A DNA stretch of 64,000 nt from Coemansia sp. RSA 487 (GCA_027577595.1 JANBRJ010000045.1:62001-126000); one strand, 5' to 3'. Numbered from the stretch's first letter, positions 51,120 to 61,466 are shown. Numbers and translations are program-made. The notes: generated by a model from the letters alone, not told the origin.

Positions 51120-52813
51120 AGGGGCGGGTGGGAATATAAAGAGAGAACCGTGTTGGCATTAAGCCAATGCTATTAATTTACAAGGAAAAAGCCCTTTGTA
51201 TTTTCAGTCACGCAGAGATGATTGCCCCATTAAAAGAACTGAATCATATCACAAAGCCGAGAGAGAAAAAGGAAGCAAGGCATACGTGCAGATCCCTCCC
51301 GCTCATACAGCCAGCACATTTCCGCATACTCTCTCAGTTCCAATCAGAGATTACGCGTTTTGATGTGTGTTGTACAAACTTTTAAGCTCTCACAAGGCCA
51401 TCAAATGATTGGAAAATGAGCAAGGACAGCCAATGGCTTGCGTTTCCGCAAGAAAGGTAGGTTTTTGTGAATAAAACAATGTCAGACAACGCAACCTTAT
51501 AGGCAAGCAAGCAAGAAAGAAGCCTGCTGTTTTTTTCGCAAGCCATTTTTATCAATAACAATGTGCCAAAGGAGAGGGAGACACAAAAAGGTAATACAAT
51601 GTAACCAATATATCCTTTTAAAGACAATAGAATGAAAATGAACAAAACACCACCTGCATCGAGTTGCCTTATTTTTTTCTGCTGCCGGCGATGATGCGCA
51701 ATGGTTGATTACAAAATGTGTCAATGTTTTATTGTGCTTCATACTATTGCTTCTCTTCTCTTCTCTTCAGATTGTTGGCACCCTTTGAAGAGCATTAGAA
51801 ATTGGATGCAATGAAAGTACGACAACAAGGTGTTTTTTCCGTTTCGCCGAGATGTTGCACTGAAGGGGAGGTTAGAGGGCTATTGGGCTAATTTATTCTT
51901 TAATATGAGCGTAATTTTACCACCAAAATTTCGCTTTCTCTGCAAGCAAAAACAAAAACAAAAACAAACGTGCACAAGCACAACAACAGTGTAGCACATG
52001 AACTACAAGCGAGGTGTTGCAAAATTTCGGCCCATTTTGGATTAGTCGTGTGCTAGTGATTGCAACACCTCATAAAAGGGATCTTGTGCGAGCAAAAAGA
52101 AAAAAGCCACATTTTTAGTGGATGGAAAGCGTGTGTTCATTATTATTATTTTTTGAGCAACCATTGCCAGCTACACAGAGTTTCTAAATATAAGGTACCG
52201 AATATTTGTCCAAGATGCTTTTCTCTGCCATTTTCACTTGCCAAAGTAATTTTACCAGACCTTAATTCCCTTATGACGCACGCAAGCGGATGTCATAAGA
52301 AGGAACCAGTAAGGAAAACCTGCCAAACAAGTCGTTCAGTTCAATCGATCAATGGAGTTTTTGTTCTAGTCGTTCTGGATATTGCGGATTTTCTGGATTT
52401 TCCTATTTCCTTGGACAGACCAATACAATGTATCAACAGAGCCGAAACCTTTTTCTGGTAGCACCACGATTGTTGTGCTCTGGTTGGCGATGTAATATAC
52501 AATTGCAAAGAACGAGTGGAGAAAATCTCGGTACTTTGTTTCATCCATCGGGACAACTAGATTGGTAGATCTTTTCTCGGTGTTCGGGAACATTTCCAAG
52601 AAATAAAAAAATACAAACATCTATGATTTGCTGTTGTCGGAGCTTTTTTGGACAGAGCATTGTACACGACTGGGTCGCAGAATTCGGGTCTTCCGTCCTA
52701 TTGGTATATACAAAATCAAGCACTGTATTACGCGACAGCCATTCATAATGTTTACACATTTAGTAAAATTTAATGCAAACGTCATTTTAAACTAATGGAA
52801 ATATGCTGCTGAT
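51120..52813. other. Intergenic with inverted repeat and a doubtful ORF
   Basis: About 1.7 kb. A minus-strand ORF at 52366-52620 (84 codons, ending KIQKIRNIQND) reads somewhat like protein (LVVPMDETKYRDFLHSFFAI) but has no family or TATA box and is not called. A CTTCT-repeat (about 51753-51770) and an AAAAAC repeat (about 51950-51966) occur, and the inverted repeat at 52011-52071. Confidence 0.35.
52011..52071. repeat. 12-bp perfect inverted repeat with 37-bp loop
   Basis: GAGGTGTTGCAA at 52011-52022 and its exact reverse complement TTGCAACACCTC at 52060-52071. ATAAAAGGG follows directly. It may be a hairpin, a paired binding site or the ends of a tiny element; no target duplication was seen. 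Confidence 0.55.
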
Positions 52814-53413
52814 TTAGTTTGTGGAGACATGAATAGCCGGATTGCCCGAGTCCTTTGACGGAAGTTTGTAGAATTCAAACCGGGTGCCAAATAATACAGA
52901 GAACTGGCTGTTAGCATTGGCGCCCTGACAAGCCTTGGTAATATCGATAATAGGTGGGGAGCGTTTGTATTCGCCAATGCAGCGACGACAGCGATTTCGT
53001 CACCAATATTACGCATATTCCCTACATACACGAGTAGCCTCGTCCCAACCAGTTGCGTCAACCATATTGACAGTGAGGTTCTGTGAGAAAAAATATTGTT
53101 TGACAAATGCGGGGAGCTGAACTGTGCATTGAGCAACCCCAGATGCATCCACAGGCAAGGTGAGCCCAACAAGTGCTGCATAAGTGGAAGTCCCACCTAT
53201 ATTGATGGCCAACTCCTTGTCGCGAACAGGCTTGCATAAGAAAGCAGTCTTGCTGGGGACATTCAGGACATGCACCAATTACATCAATGGGAGAGCAGTT
53301 ATAGTGACAGTAGAATCCTTGGTTGCCCCCACGGTATAGTCGGTGGCGGAAAAAAGCACGGCGAGCAGTTGCCCAGCAGCAGCAAAAAGAAGAGCAGACT
53401 GGATGAAGTGCAT
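52814..53413 (-). pseudogene. Degraded copy of the tandem DNRLRE/CBM96-like secreted protein
   Basis: The start (MHFIQSALLFAAAGQLLAVL at 53413) and the end (FYKLPSKDSGNPAIHVSTN) match the two intact genes downstream. The stretch between them is spread over different frames: an early in-frame TAA follows about 43 codons, and the middle (VGLTLPVDASGVAQCTVQLP) and end lie in frames that no longer join. It is the first of three tandem copies and the most diverged. It may still be transcribed, but it should not give the full protein. Confidence 0.75.
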
Positions 53414-54051
53414 TTTTGTTATCAAGATGGTTGCTGGCTAAAATGACACGAGATATTTACTTGGAAGTGTGGAAGTGGGGAGATGCAGATTGCTTTGTGG
53501 ATTGAGTTTGTAGAGAAAATTGAATGTGTTCCCTTGGATGATATTGTAAAGTGCGAAAAAAAGAATTGTCGCATTTCTCGCAACACAGCTTTGTTGCAAT
53601 TGTGAGTGTAGAAATGACATACATGTCTGATTTATTTGTATTCAGAACCTTACAAGTAAAAAAAAGCCTAATTCAAAGTATTTCCGGACTTTGGTAAAAC
53701 TTCCAAGCAACAGGAGACGACGCTGCAGCTGTGTATCTGTCAAAGATGAAAAAGAGAAATCACATGTTCATTTTTGGCATTGATCACTCGATATACATTT
53801 GCCAAATTCGACAAGTTGCATATATGACAAAAAATAAGTACATCAATTATTGTTATAGCTCACTACAGTATGATCCAGCCTGCACTCCCTGAAGCTGGAG
53901 CTTCATTGCAAGACAGCTCTAAGCCATTCTCTGCTCCATATATGTGCAAGAAATGCATCAGCCAGATTTCGGCTCTTTGAAAGATGTGACATTTAATCTT
54001 CGTTTTTGCTTTGAGCTAGAAGTTGGGCATGTTGATTTGATTCGATTTATT
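53414..54051. other. Spacer between tandem copies
   Basis: Contains CCAGCCTGCACTCCCTGAAG near 53876, which has a close counterpart near 55126. The duplication therefore included flanking DNA. No gene. Confidence 0.45.
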
Positions 54052-54630
54052 TCAATTGGTAGAGACGTGGATAATGGCTGGATTACCCGAGTCCTTTGAC
54101 CAGAACTGGTAGTACCCAAACTCTACACCAAAGTAAATGGAGAACTGGCGGTTAGCGTCAGCAGCTTTGCATGCCTGGGTGATGTCAATGGCCTGAGCAT
54201 TGTTGTTTGCCGGTACAGTGACCACAGCAAGCTGGCTGCCAGCCTGCGGGGCATTCTCGGCAGTCACAGTGTCCTCGTTCCAGTCAGACGAGGCAGTCGA
54301 ATAGACAGTGATATTCATTGGGTATGGGAGCGGGCTGGAGAAGGCAGGGATTTGAACTGTGCACGTGGTAACTGCGGATGCATCGGTAGGCAAAGTAAAC
54401 CCAACCAGAGCCTGGTCGAATGCCAGTCCACCTGTGCTCGCTGTCAGAGTGTTGTCATGGCCCAGCGTGCATCTGAGGCAGTCCTGTTCAGGGCAGTTGG
54501 TGCAGCTCACGGTGGACCGCATGATGGTAGAGTCTTTGGTTGCTGGTGCATCGTATTGGGTGGCAGCGCAAAGCACCGCGAGAAGTTCCCCGACAGTGGC
54601 GAAAAGAAGAGCAGACTGGATGAAGCGCAT
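54052..54630 (-). CDS. Secreted DNRLRE/CBM96-like protein, tandem copy 2
   Basis: 192 residues with a signal peptide (about 1-22). The order of features fits the DNRLRE/CBM96 type of beta-sandwich: YDAPATKDSTI at the start, then ALVGFTLP.DA, SSDWNEDTVTAENAPQAGSQ and AIDITQAC, ending KDSGNPAIIHVSTN. A four-cysteine cluster (SCTNCPEQDCLRC) sits near residue 45. Such domains bind acidic or structural polysaccharides, so a wall or extracellular matrix role is likely. A minus-strand TATA box is about 125 bases upstream. The family match rests on pattern, not on a search. Confidence 0.75.
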   Translation of the reverse strand: MRFIQSALLFATVGELLAVLCAATQYDAPATKDSTIMRSTVSCTNCPEQDCLRCTLGHDNTLTASTGGLAFDQALVGFTLPTDASAVTTCTVQIPAFSSPLPYPMNITVYSTASSDWNEDTVTAENAPQAGSQLAVVTVPANNNAQAIDITQACKAADANRQFSIYFGVEFGYYQFWSKDSGNPAIIHVSTN

Positions 54631-54752
54631 TGCTTTGCTGGATAAATTGAAATACCACGCGCTAAATGTTCACTTGGATGGGCTGAGAGAAAGAGAGGAA
54701 ACTGATTTATGGAGAATAATGAATGTGTTTGTGGAACATGGGAGAGGCATGT

Positions 54753-54758
54753 TTTATA
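54753..54758 (-). promoter_or_regulatory. TATA box of tandem copy 2
   Basis: CATATAAAACATGCCTCTCC on the minus strand, preceded by CAGAGAAACG. The same block precedes copy 3. Confidence 0.55.
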
Positions 54759-55610
54759 TGCGTTTCTCTGAATGTATTAAGCAGCGGAGGCGGAGATTTC
54801 GCAAACGCCCACTACGGATCAGAACATATGGAATGGACAACAAAACCATATTGAAACTCACAAAATGTTTCCAGGTTTTGCGTGTGAGAGCCAAATAAAA
54901 AAAAACTTGAAGGAACAAATAACACTACACAGTAATTATTTTTAGATCACCAACATGAAAATGACGTCAACACCGCTTGGTCCCAGGAAAATCAACAACA
55001 GTTAATGGGCCACAGATGCGGTGGAAAAGTATGTTAAATATAGAACCATGCACATCAGATGTGAGGAATAGCATAACAGCAACAAACATGTATCTCAATT
55101 TGCCAGCTCTACACTATAGCGAATCCAACCTGCACTCCCCGAAATCACTTTTCATACGGAGGCACAGGTCCGAACCATTATGTTCTTTTAAAGCGGCTTT
55201 GCAATCGCCAATGGCTTGAACGCAGATAATTACAAAGTAACCATGTTTGAGTTATTAGTTGCCAAACAATGTCAATGACCAGCGGATAAGATGTGTGTAC
55301 ATTGATACATCGACATAGTTTTAAACAAATGACTATTGAATATTCGCTCAATACCTATTATACTGGCTGTAAAGATATCTTTTTCGATATGTGAAAACAT
55401 TTCAAGAAAAGGAAGATAAACAAAACATGCTTTCTTTTATCAAATATTTTGGATAGCACAATTATTTACAAGTTTCATGGTATTCAGATTTTCCATACAA
55501 GAGGTCTACAACCAGCAACAAAAATGTTTGGGGGGTGGGGGCTATTTGACTGTCGTTTATAATCAGAAACGAACAAACTAGTAACAAAATGTAGCCTACT
55601 TTATGGTTTT
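54759..55610. other. Spacer between tandem copies 2 and 3
   Basis: Carries duplicated non-coding words: TCCCAGGAAAATCAACAACA (near 54982) and the CCAACCTGCACTCCCCGAAA block (near 55126). No other gene. Confidence 0.45.
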
Positions 55611-56189
55611 TTAATTGGTAAAGACGCTAATTATGGCCGGGTTACCCGAGTCCTTTGACCAGAACTGGTAGTACCCGAACTGCGCACCAAAGTAAATGGA
55701 GAACTGGCGGTTAGCATCAGCAGCCTGGCAAGCCTGAGTGATTGCAATAGGAGCAGGATTAAAGCTCGCCGGCACAGTGACAATGGCTACCTGGGCACCA
55801 GCCTGCGGGGCATTCTCGCCGTCTACAGTGTCTTCGTCCCAATCTGACGATGCAGCCAAGTAGACAGTGATGTTCAACGGGTATTGGAGCGGAGTGACAA
55901 AGGCAGGGATCTGAACCATGCATTGGGTGACTTCGGATGCATCGACAGGTAAAGTGAACCCAACCAGGGCTTGGTTGAACGCCAGCCCACCCGTGTTGAC
56001 AGTTAGCTTGTCGTCGTGCCCCAGTGTGCATTTGTAGCAGTTCCTGTCAGGACAGTCGGGGCAGCTCACGGTGGATCGCATGATTGTGGAGTCCTTTGTC
56101 GCTGGTGCGTCATACTGGGTGGCGGCGCACAATACAGCAAGAAGCTGCCCAGCGGCGGCAAAAAGAAGAGCAGACTGAATGAAGCGCAT
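55611..56189 (-). CDS. Secreted DNRLRE/CBM96-like protein, tandem copy 3
   Basis: 192 residues, aligning without gaps to copy 2 and clearly a recent duplicate: about three quarters of residues are the same by eye. Signal peptide, four-cysteine cluster (SCPDCPDRNCYKC), SSDWDEDTVDGENAPQAG and the KDSGNPAIISVFTN end are all kept. Differences gather around the cysteine cluster and the exposed loops (about 42-62 and 95-110). Its TATA block lies 135-145 bases upstream. Both intact copies are probably expressed, as their promoters are conserved. Confidence 0.75.
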   Translation of the reverse strand: MRFIQSALLFAAAGQLLAVLCAATQYDAPATKDSTIMRSTVSCPDCPDRNCYKCTLGHDDKLTVNTGGLAFNQALVGFTLPVDASEVTQCMVQIPAFVTPLQYPLNITVYLAASSDWDEDTVDGENAPQAGAQVAIVTVPASFNPAPIAITQACQAADANRQFSIYFGAQFGYYQFWSKDSGNPAIISVFTN

Positions 56190-56324
56190 CTTGTTTTGGT
56201 GGTGAATTTAAATATCACGCGCTTGGTGTGTACTTGGAAATTGAAAAAAACAGGTTTATATTAAAGTTTGGAGGATATGAAATATTTTTTTACCCTCGAA
56301 ATGTGCGGATGGGAGAGGAGAGGT

Positions 56325-56332
56325 TTATATAT
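56325..56332 (-). promoter_or_regulatory. TATA box of tandem copy 3
   Basis: TATATAAACCTCTCC on the minus strand, preceded by CAGAGGAATTCA. Homologous to the block at 54753. Confidence 0.55.
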
Positions 56333-56807
56333 GAATTCCTCTGAACATGTTGCGTTGTCCAAATGAAAGTTTTGTAAAAAAAAAAGACACTGCAAGCCAA
56401 ATTGTATAAATGGACATTAATGTTTCCGCAACTCTCACAAATACTGGACACATCCTGTGCGTGTGTGGGAGCATAAAGCCATGCATAATTTATATATTCA
56501 GAATTTCTCTAGCAAAACCGTAAAAAGAAGCTAAATACACAGTAAATGAGAGTATTATTTTTAGATCCCGACATACACGACGTCAGCGCCTCCTGTCCCA
56601 GGAAAAAAATCAACAACATTGAATGGACCAAAAATGCAATTAAGAGGGTGAGGAAGTGGCCAATCCTCTCCACTGTCTTGATATTCGAGGTCACTCGACA
56701 TTGTCACACACACGCAGATATGCAATGAAGCGAGATGGGAAATGTGAAATGTTAAATATAGAAACTCGTACATCAAAAGCAGTGTAACAAACTACCTGCT
56801 TCATGTT
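56333..56807. other. Spacer with duplicated upstream sequence
   Basis: A block near 56570-56645 (GACGTCAGCGCCTCCTGTCC, then ATCAACAACATTGAATGGAC) matches 54962-55020, marking the edge of the duplicated unit. No gene. Confidence 0.45.
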
Positions 56808-58472
56808 CTACCGCGCCATTGCAATACCTCCTCCATCAGAGGCAGCTTTCTTCTCGGCCAACTCGCGCCAACAGTCGTTGTGCTTGTTCCATTTCTGGTA
56901 GCTACGGGGGAGCTCCCAGCCGCCGATACAGAGCTCCGGCTCGGCCGCAGCATCGTCATGAGATGGGATAGCAAAGCTCGCGATGTTGCGTGACTCGTCG
57001 GTATAAGCGTTCATGTATGCGGCCGAGTCGAACGAGTCGGGCGACAAGTCGCATACATCCAGCGGCACACGCATCACGAAGGTTGATTTCTGCCTGGTCA
57101 CTTTGCTCAGTAACGACGCATTGTCGATGACGTCACACTCAATGCGAATCTCGTACTCGCGCCGCATCAGTTTGCTGTCGAACGCACCTATGTCCAGCGG
57201 CACCTTGACGCTTCCGCTTGATGCATACTTTGAAGCTGCGGCATCTTTGTTGCCATCGGCGAGTTTGACGGTATGGATATCGGTGCGGTGCGTGTGCACA
57301 AGGTCTTGGCCACGGACCAGTCCACGCATCTTGAGCTTTTCGACAAACACGAGCCGCATGCGCTTGACTATATAGTTGTGGCTGCCATCTGCGGGCTCGC
57401 TGGCTATAGTTGCCTCCAGCTGGTATAACAGCTTGTCGCCAGGGACCACAGGGATCTGGGACACCACGCCGCCTAGATGCACCGACACCCCACGCATGAT
57501 TTCTTCCATGGTCTGTGGCTTGGCAATGGTCTTGTCGATAGAGAGCGGGCTGCTTGTGCGCATCGGGTATGCGATCGGCTCAAACCGGATCTCCTCCTTT
57601 CCTGTGGTCACGGTGTGGTCGACAAAAGTGCCAGGCCGCTCAAAGACGGCCCAGACAACGTACCGCACGCGACAAACGCGATCGCGCTTAATTGATGCCG
57701 GATAGTTGACACGGGGCAGTTTGATCGAGAACGGGATCGTCAGGGTTCCTGGGGGCATTGTTTCCAGTTGATCTTCACCATCTGATTTATTGCCCCAGAG
57801 AACTAGTTGCTTGTCAAAGAAGGTGTAGTCGACGGACACGTGCGACGACAGCGACTGGTCGCGCAAGTGCACGCGCTGCTGTCCTAGGAACCGCAGTATG
57901 ATGCGTTGCGCCTTGGTTGCCTTGGTCACTGTCACCACCACTGATCCAACGATCGTGTCTTCCGGGTGCTGCGTCATGCATCGCACGCCATCGGGTATCG
58001 ACAGCCGGAACTCCGCCACACGGTCGCTTGTGGGTGCCCGGTCGTCCAGTTGGTCGGGACCGCCGCTAGGGCTCAGTGGGGGTCTCTTGATAGATCCCCT
58101 CAGCAGACTGTTGCGCCTCTGTGGTGGTTTGTCCGTGTTGCTATGATCTGCCGCAGCTGGATTCCGTCGCGCCTGATCGAACGCCTGCTGCTGTGCATCC
58201 ATGAATTGCGACAGCTCTTGGATACCGACGCTTGTCGGGCGTGTAGGCAGGAGCGGAGGAGGCGCCACCGGACTGCTGGGCTCTTCTGTCCAGAGAGGCT
58301 GTGGCTGGTACAACTGCTGGTTTTGCGGCCGTCTGGGCAATGGTGGTGGTTGGCTCCGGTTTATTGGTTGCTGCCGAGGCTGCTGCTGTGCTGTTGCTTG
58401 GCTTCCGCCATCTTCCAAAGCTGCTGATATTCGCCGGAAAAACTTTGGCCAAGTAGGCTCCGTGTTGCTCAT
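56808..58472 (-). CDS. Arrestin-domain trafficking adaptor (alpha-arrestin)
   Basis: 554 residues from the ATG at 58472 (MSNTEPTWPKFF). A longer frame to 58715 is rejected because it crosses the TATA box at 58606-58611 and AT-repeat leader. The N-terminal 170 residues are Pro/Gln-rich. The arrestin N-domain begins near residue 175 (FRLSIPDGVRC, then HPEDTIVGSVVVTVTKATKA) and the C-domain runs to about 500 (MRRVSVHLGG-like strand, YQLEATI, LKMRGLVRGQD). Fungal alpha-arrestins link Rsp5-type ubiquitin ligases to plasma-membrane transporters for endocytosis. A PPLP stretch in the N-terminal tail (about 45-60) could serve ligase or SH3 binding, but no clear PPxY was found. Family call is good. 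Confidence 0.82.
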   Translation of the reverse strand: MSNTEPTWPKFFRRISAALEDGGSQATAQQQPRQQPINRSQPPPLPRRPQNQQLYQPQPLWTEEPSSPVAPPPLLPTRPTSVGIQELSQFMDAQQQAFDQARRNPAAADHSNTDKPPQRRNSLLRGSIKRPPLSPSGGPDQLDDRAPTSDRVAEFRLSIPDGVRCMTQHPEDTIVGSVVVTVTKATKAQRIILRFLGQQRVHLRDQSLSSHVSVDYTFFDKQLVLWGNKSDGEDQLETMPPGTLTIPFSIKLPRVNYPASIKRDRVCRVRYVVWAVFERPGTFVDHTVTTGKEEIRFEPIAYPMRTSSPLSIDKTIAKPQTMEEIMRGVSVHLGGVVSQIPVVPGDKLLYQLEATIASEPADGSHNYIVKRMRLVFVEKLKMRGLVRGQDLVHTHRTDIHTVKLADGNKDAAASKYASSGSVKVPLDIGAFDSKLMRREYEIRIECDVIDNASLLSKVTRQKSTFVMRVPLDVCDLSPDSFDSAAYMNAYTDESRNIASFAIPSHDDAAAEPELCIGGWELPRSYQKWNKHNDCWRELAEKKAASDGGGIAMAR

Positions 58473-58605
58473 TTCGCTAATTTCAATCTCCGGATTTAAA
58501 ATATATATATATAGATACAGAACAAAATAAAATAAAAAGCTAAAAACGGATGTTGAGGAGATGGACAGAAAGAAAGAAAAAGAAGAGGGGCAGCATTGTA
58601 GGATT

Positions 58606-58611
58606 TTTATA
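58606..58611 (-). promoter_or_regulatory. TATA box of the arrestin-like gene
   Basis: TATAAAAATCC on the minus strand, about 135 bases before the ATG at 58472. Confidence 0.5.
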
Positions 58612-58824
58612 CATGCCTCTGCCTCTGTTCTGCTCTTGTCTGATCTTTCAAGGCGCTCATGACATTTGGAAGTGGCTAAGGATTTTATTGGAGGGGAGAC
58701 AAAAGATCCCACCACCCGCCTCCCTCACATGAGCAAGATGCCAAGACTTTACACATTTGTCTGAAAAGCTGTAACAAGATGTATTGATGCGGCAGATGAA
58801 TAGAAACAAAAAAGTGCGTTCCAG
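58612..58824. other. Short intergenic spacer
   Basis: Upstream flank of the arrestin gene and 3' flank of the next gene. Nothing recognised. Confidence 0.4.
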
Positions 58825-59193
58825 CTAGTACGGAAGACGTGCAGGGCCTTGTTGCGGGGCAGGAGGAACGGGTGCATGTGGGTTACTGTTATCGGGGAAC
58901 CATCCAGGGTAACCGGGGTAGTCGTCATCGGTGCAATGCACAAAGAGGTCACGGGGCTCGATATTACGTGCCCTTAGAGAACGGCATATCTGGCTGTTTC
59001 CAGGATGCGGGTTTTCTTCAGAGTGTGATGGCTTGCACCCGTCCTTGTCGACGCCAATTGTGACCAAGCCAAGCAGGTTGAGCCCAGCGCATAGCCCGAG
59101 ATCAAGATCCAAGAGACCACGCCGGTCGATCGGCGAGGCAGTAGCGATGCTTGCCAGCGCTACAGAAAATGCTACGTGGAATGCAAACTTCAT
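58825..59193 (-). CDS. Small secreted protein, Pro-rich tail
   Basis: 122 residues from the ATG at 59193 (MKFAFHVAFSVALASIATAS, a signal peptide). An earlier in-frame ATG at 59331 is rejected because it lies within 35 bases of the TATA box and would bury the signal peptide. A short pro-region ending in a DRR dibasic site may be cut by a Kex2-type protease. The mature part has four cysteines (GLCAGLNL, DGCKPS, QICRSL, VHCTDDD) and a Pro/Gly-rich tail. Family unknown. Confidence 0.7.
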   Translation of the reverse strand: MKFAFHVAFSVALASIATASPIDRRGLLDLDLGLCAGLNLLGLVTIGVDKDGCKPSHSEENPHPGNSQICRSLRARNIEPRDLFVHCTDDDYPGYPGWFPDNSNPHAPVPPAPQQGPARLPY

Positions 59194-59357
59194 GCTTTTT
59201 GCCTTGGTATAAAAATCGTTGTTCGGGGAGGGGAGGGAGAAAATGCTTGTGTTCGGGTCTGCTTTCGGTGTATGAGCAAGTGGATGTGTGCGTGTGTTGG
59301 TTGGAGATGTAGAGAATATTGGAGTTCCCATCGGAGGGAGCTTTTGATGTCTCCCTT

Positions 59358-59363
59358 TTTATA
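59358..59363 (-). promoter_or_regulatory. TATA box of the Pro-rich secreted protein gene
   Basis: TATAAAAAGGGAG on the minus strand, about 165 bases before the ATG at 59193. Confidence 0.5.
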
Positions 59364-60041
59364 TCCATCTCAGTTTCGTTTTTCAGTCTTCTTTGAATAT
59401 ACGGCTTTAGTACGCCATTTTTCACGGAATGGTCTGGTTACAAAAGGTAGACCGAACACCCTTCCCCTGAAAATGCAATTTTAATTATGTTGTACCCGGC
59501 TGTGACCAGCAAGCCCAAAGGAGGTTGGTTCCACGTGTATCGATTGTCCTGCTATCCACTCTGAATATAACATCCACAAATGCCAATATATACTATTGTA
59601 TGTTCCATGTGGATCCGAGACTGCTTCTAAAAATAAACACCACTGCAGCCCAGCTCTATCATTCGCTTGTTCCATACATTGTATTGATGGCTGACATGTG
59701 TTTGGTCTATAAAATAAGCCAAAGTACAATTTCACAAACTTTTCTATACAATATATAGAATGTTTTAAAAAAACCGCATGGTGGCTTGAATCGAGTCCTG
59801 ATATATACACAATCCAAACGTCCTTCTACACGTGTAAGACAAGTTATAATGAGCTGTAATGTGTGGCTTTGTCGATACTCTGGCTGGTAACCATCGAAAT
59901 GAATCCGATTAACGAATTCCGTTGCTTTCATTCAAAATAGCAATGGATTCAATGTTTTTTTTGCTATTTATAGTCTTCCATTGTATAACAAGATAAAAAA
60001 GACCATTTATAGAAAGTAACTATAGCTACAAGGAAGAAAAA
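59364..60041. other. Intergenic with a doubtful ORF
   Basis: A minus-strand ORF at 59707-59931 begins MKATEFVNRIHFDGYQPEY and has a TATAAATAG only about 40 bases upstream, too close for a normal leader. It may be the first exon of a small gene or chance; I do not call it. Nothing else is recognised. Confidence 0.35.
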
Positions 60042-61466
60042 TTACGTAGAAGAGGAAGAAACTGACATGGACTTTAGAGGCACCACGCGCAACACATGCA
60101 TCCGGGTTTTCTTGGCCAACTCGTGCAAATAAAGATTAAGGCAATCTCTATCGCCAATGAATTCTGGGTGCGGGAGTTTAGAATCGAGGTTCCAGAAGCC
60201 AGGCTCAAACGCCTTGGCCTCGTAGTCGCGCTCCTCTCTTTCAAACTCGGATCTTGCAGCCCTAGGCTGGCCAACAAAGGTCTTGGGGACCACGGGAGCG
60301 GTAATAACTTGATCGAAATATCTGATGGCAAACCAGTGGCCTCTGCGGAAAAACCATTCCGGCTGGATATGTACAATGAGACCAATACTGTAACTCAAGT
60401 CGGCCGCCTCGATGTTTGTTCTGTTATCGTGCCACTCAAGATCGCATTCGTTTTCGTTGAGCGCTGCAGTTAGGACGTTAACGTCATAGTCACCAAACCC
60501 TAAAAAATTCTTGTGTGCGTTGAATTTCAACCACCCCGTTTGCTCGGGATGCATAGTGTGCAAGTATTTTGCAATGCGCTCTAGATCCGCTTGCGTGTAC
60601 GATTCTTGCTGAAGCTATAAATAAGAAAGAGGAGGTTAAGGAACGCATAATCAGTGTTTCGCATTGGAAAAATATGATCGACATTGAAAAAGAGCAGTAA
60701 CAAAATGCAAAACCAAAATTCCCCGCTAAAATCTGAAGGGTCAGGTGCTCCATTACCCGTCTCAGTCACTGTGCTATTGAAAATCCCACACGTCTTTTTC
60801 TATTTCACCGTGTCCCAACCACCTTCACCTCAGCCTGTTCATTTAGCAAAGATGCACTTACCACGTTATTTAGCGAATGCTACAGTATGACCCCCACGCA
60901 TTGGCCATTGCGACAAAAAGACAGTCCCCCACCCGATAGTATAAAGAAAGCAGCCTCCATGTTAGTAGCCTAATGAGTTCTATCAAAAGCTTTATGGTCC
61001 GGATTGTTTGGCCACTAAAGAACCCCAGCGCAAGCTTACCTTTGCACATAGCCAAAAGCTCTGTTTTTCGTGGTAAATTGGCGAATCCCGAAGCTTCATT
61101 TGCAGATACTCTATCTCTGTAGACTGCTGCTGTCCAAATATAAAAGACCTAAAAAGAGAGTAAAGATGAAAAGTTGTTAAAAATGGTGTGTACTTTTTCC
61201 ACAGATAAAAAATTGTAAAGCAAAGGAAGGAAAGATGGCGAACAGGTAAAAAATGCGCATTAGGCATCGCGTCAGCAACGAACACCTTGGAGTGTATTAA
61301 TCCTCCGCGATACAGGAAAATTCTCCGCTAAATAAAAAACTTACCCGATCATTCTTATTCGTCTCCTCAGCGTTTCCGACGTAATTAGACAGGCTACAAT
61401 CAATACAAATCCGCAACAGACTTCTGGGTGTTTGTTAATCAGCCAACGCAGGTCCCAGTATTTCAT
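60042..61466 (-). CDS. Josephin-domain deubiquitinase with membrane-like N-terminal extension (four exons)
   Basis: Exons 61345-61466, 61040-61148, 60862-60879 and 60042-60614 join in frame to 273 residues. All donors are GTAAGN and all acceptors TAG. Exon 3 is only 18 nt (HSLNNV) and completes the Josephin signature begun in exon 2: HEKQSFWLCAK + HSLNNV + LQQESYTQADLERIA. Proposed catalytic residues are Cys75, His176 (RRGHWFAIR) and Asn225 (FWNLDSKL). The gap between His and Asn is about 49 residues, longer than usual, with a charged insertion. Exon 1 adds a hydrophobic segment (CCGFVLIVACLIT, about 17-29) flanked by Arg, so the enzyme may be membrane anchored; starting at the ATG in exon 2 would give a soluble 216-residue form. 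The family call is strong, exon 1 somewhat less so. Confidence 0.82.
60862..60879 (-). other. 18-nt microexon of the Josephin gene
   Basis: Flanked by TGTAG upstream and GTAAGT downstream on the minus strand. It encodes exactly six codons (HSLNNV), in phase 0 at both ends, and supplies the conserved LCAxHxLNN end of the catalytic motif. Confidence 0.8.

Noticed and set aside
58473-58715. Hydrophobic N-terminal extension of the arrestin-like protein
   Set aside because: It crosses the TATA box and an AT-repeat leader; arrestins have no such membrane segment.
59194-59331. Longer start of the secreted protein at 58825
   Set aside because: It would put 46 residues before a good signal peptide and lies within 35 bases of the TATA box.
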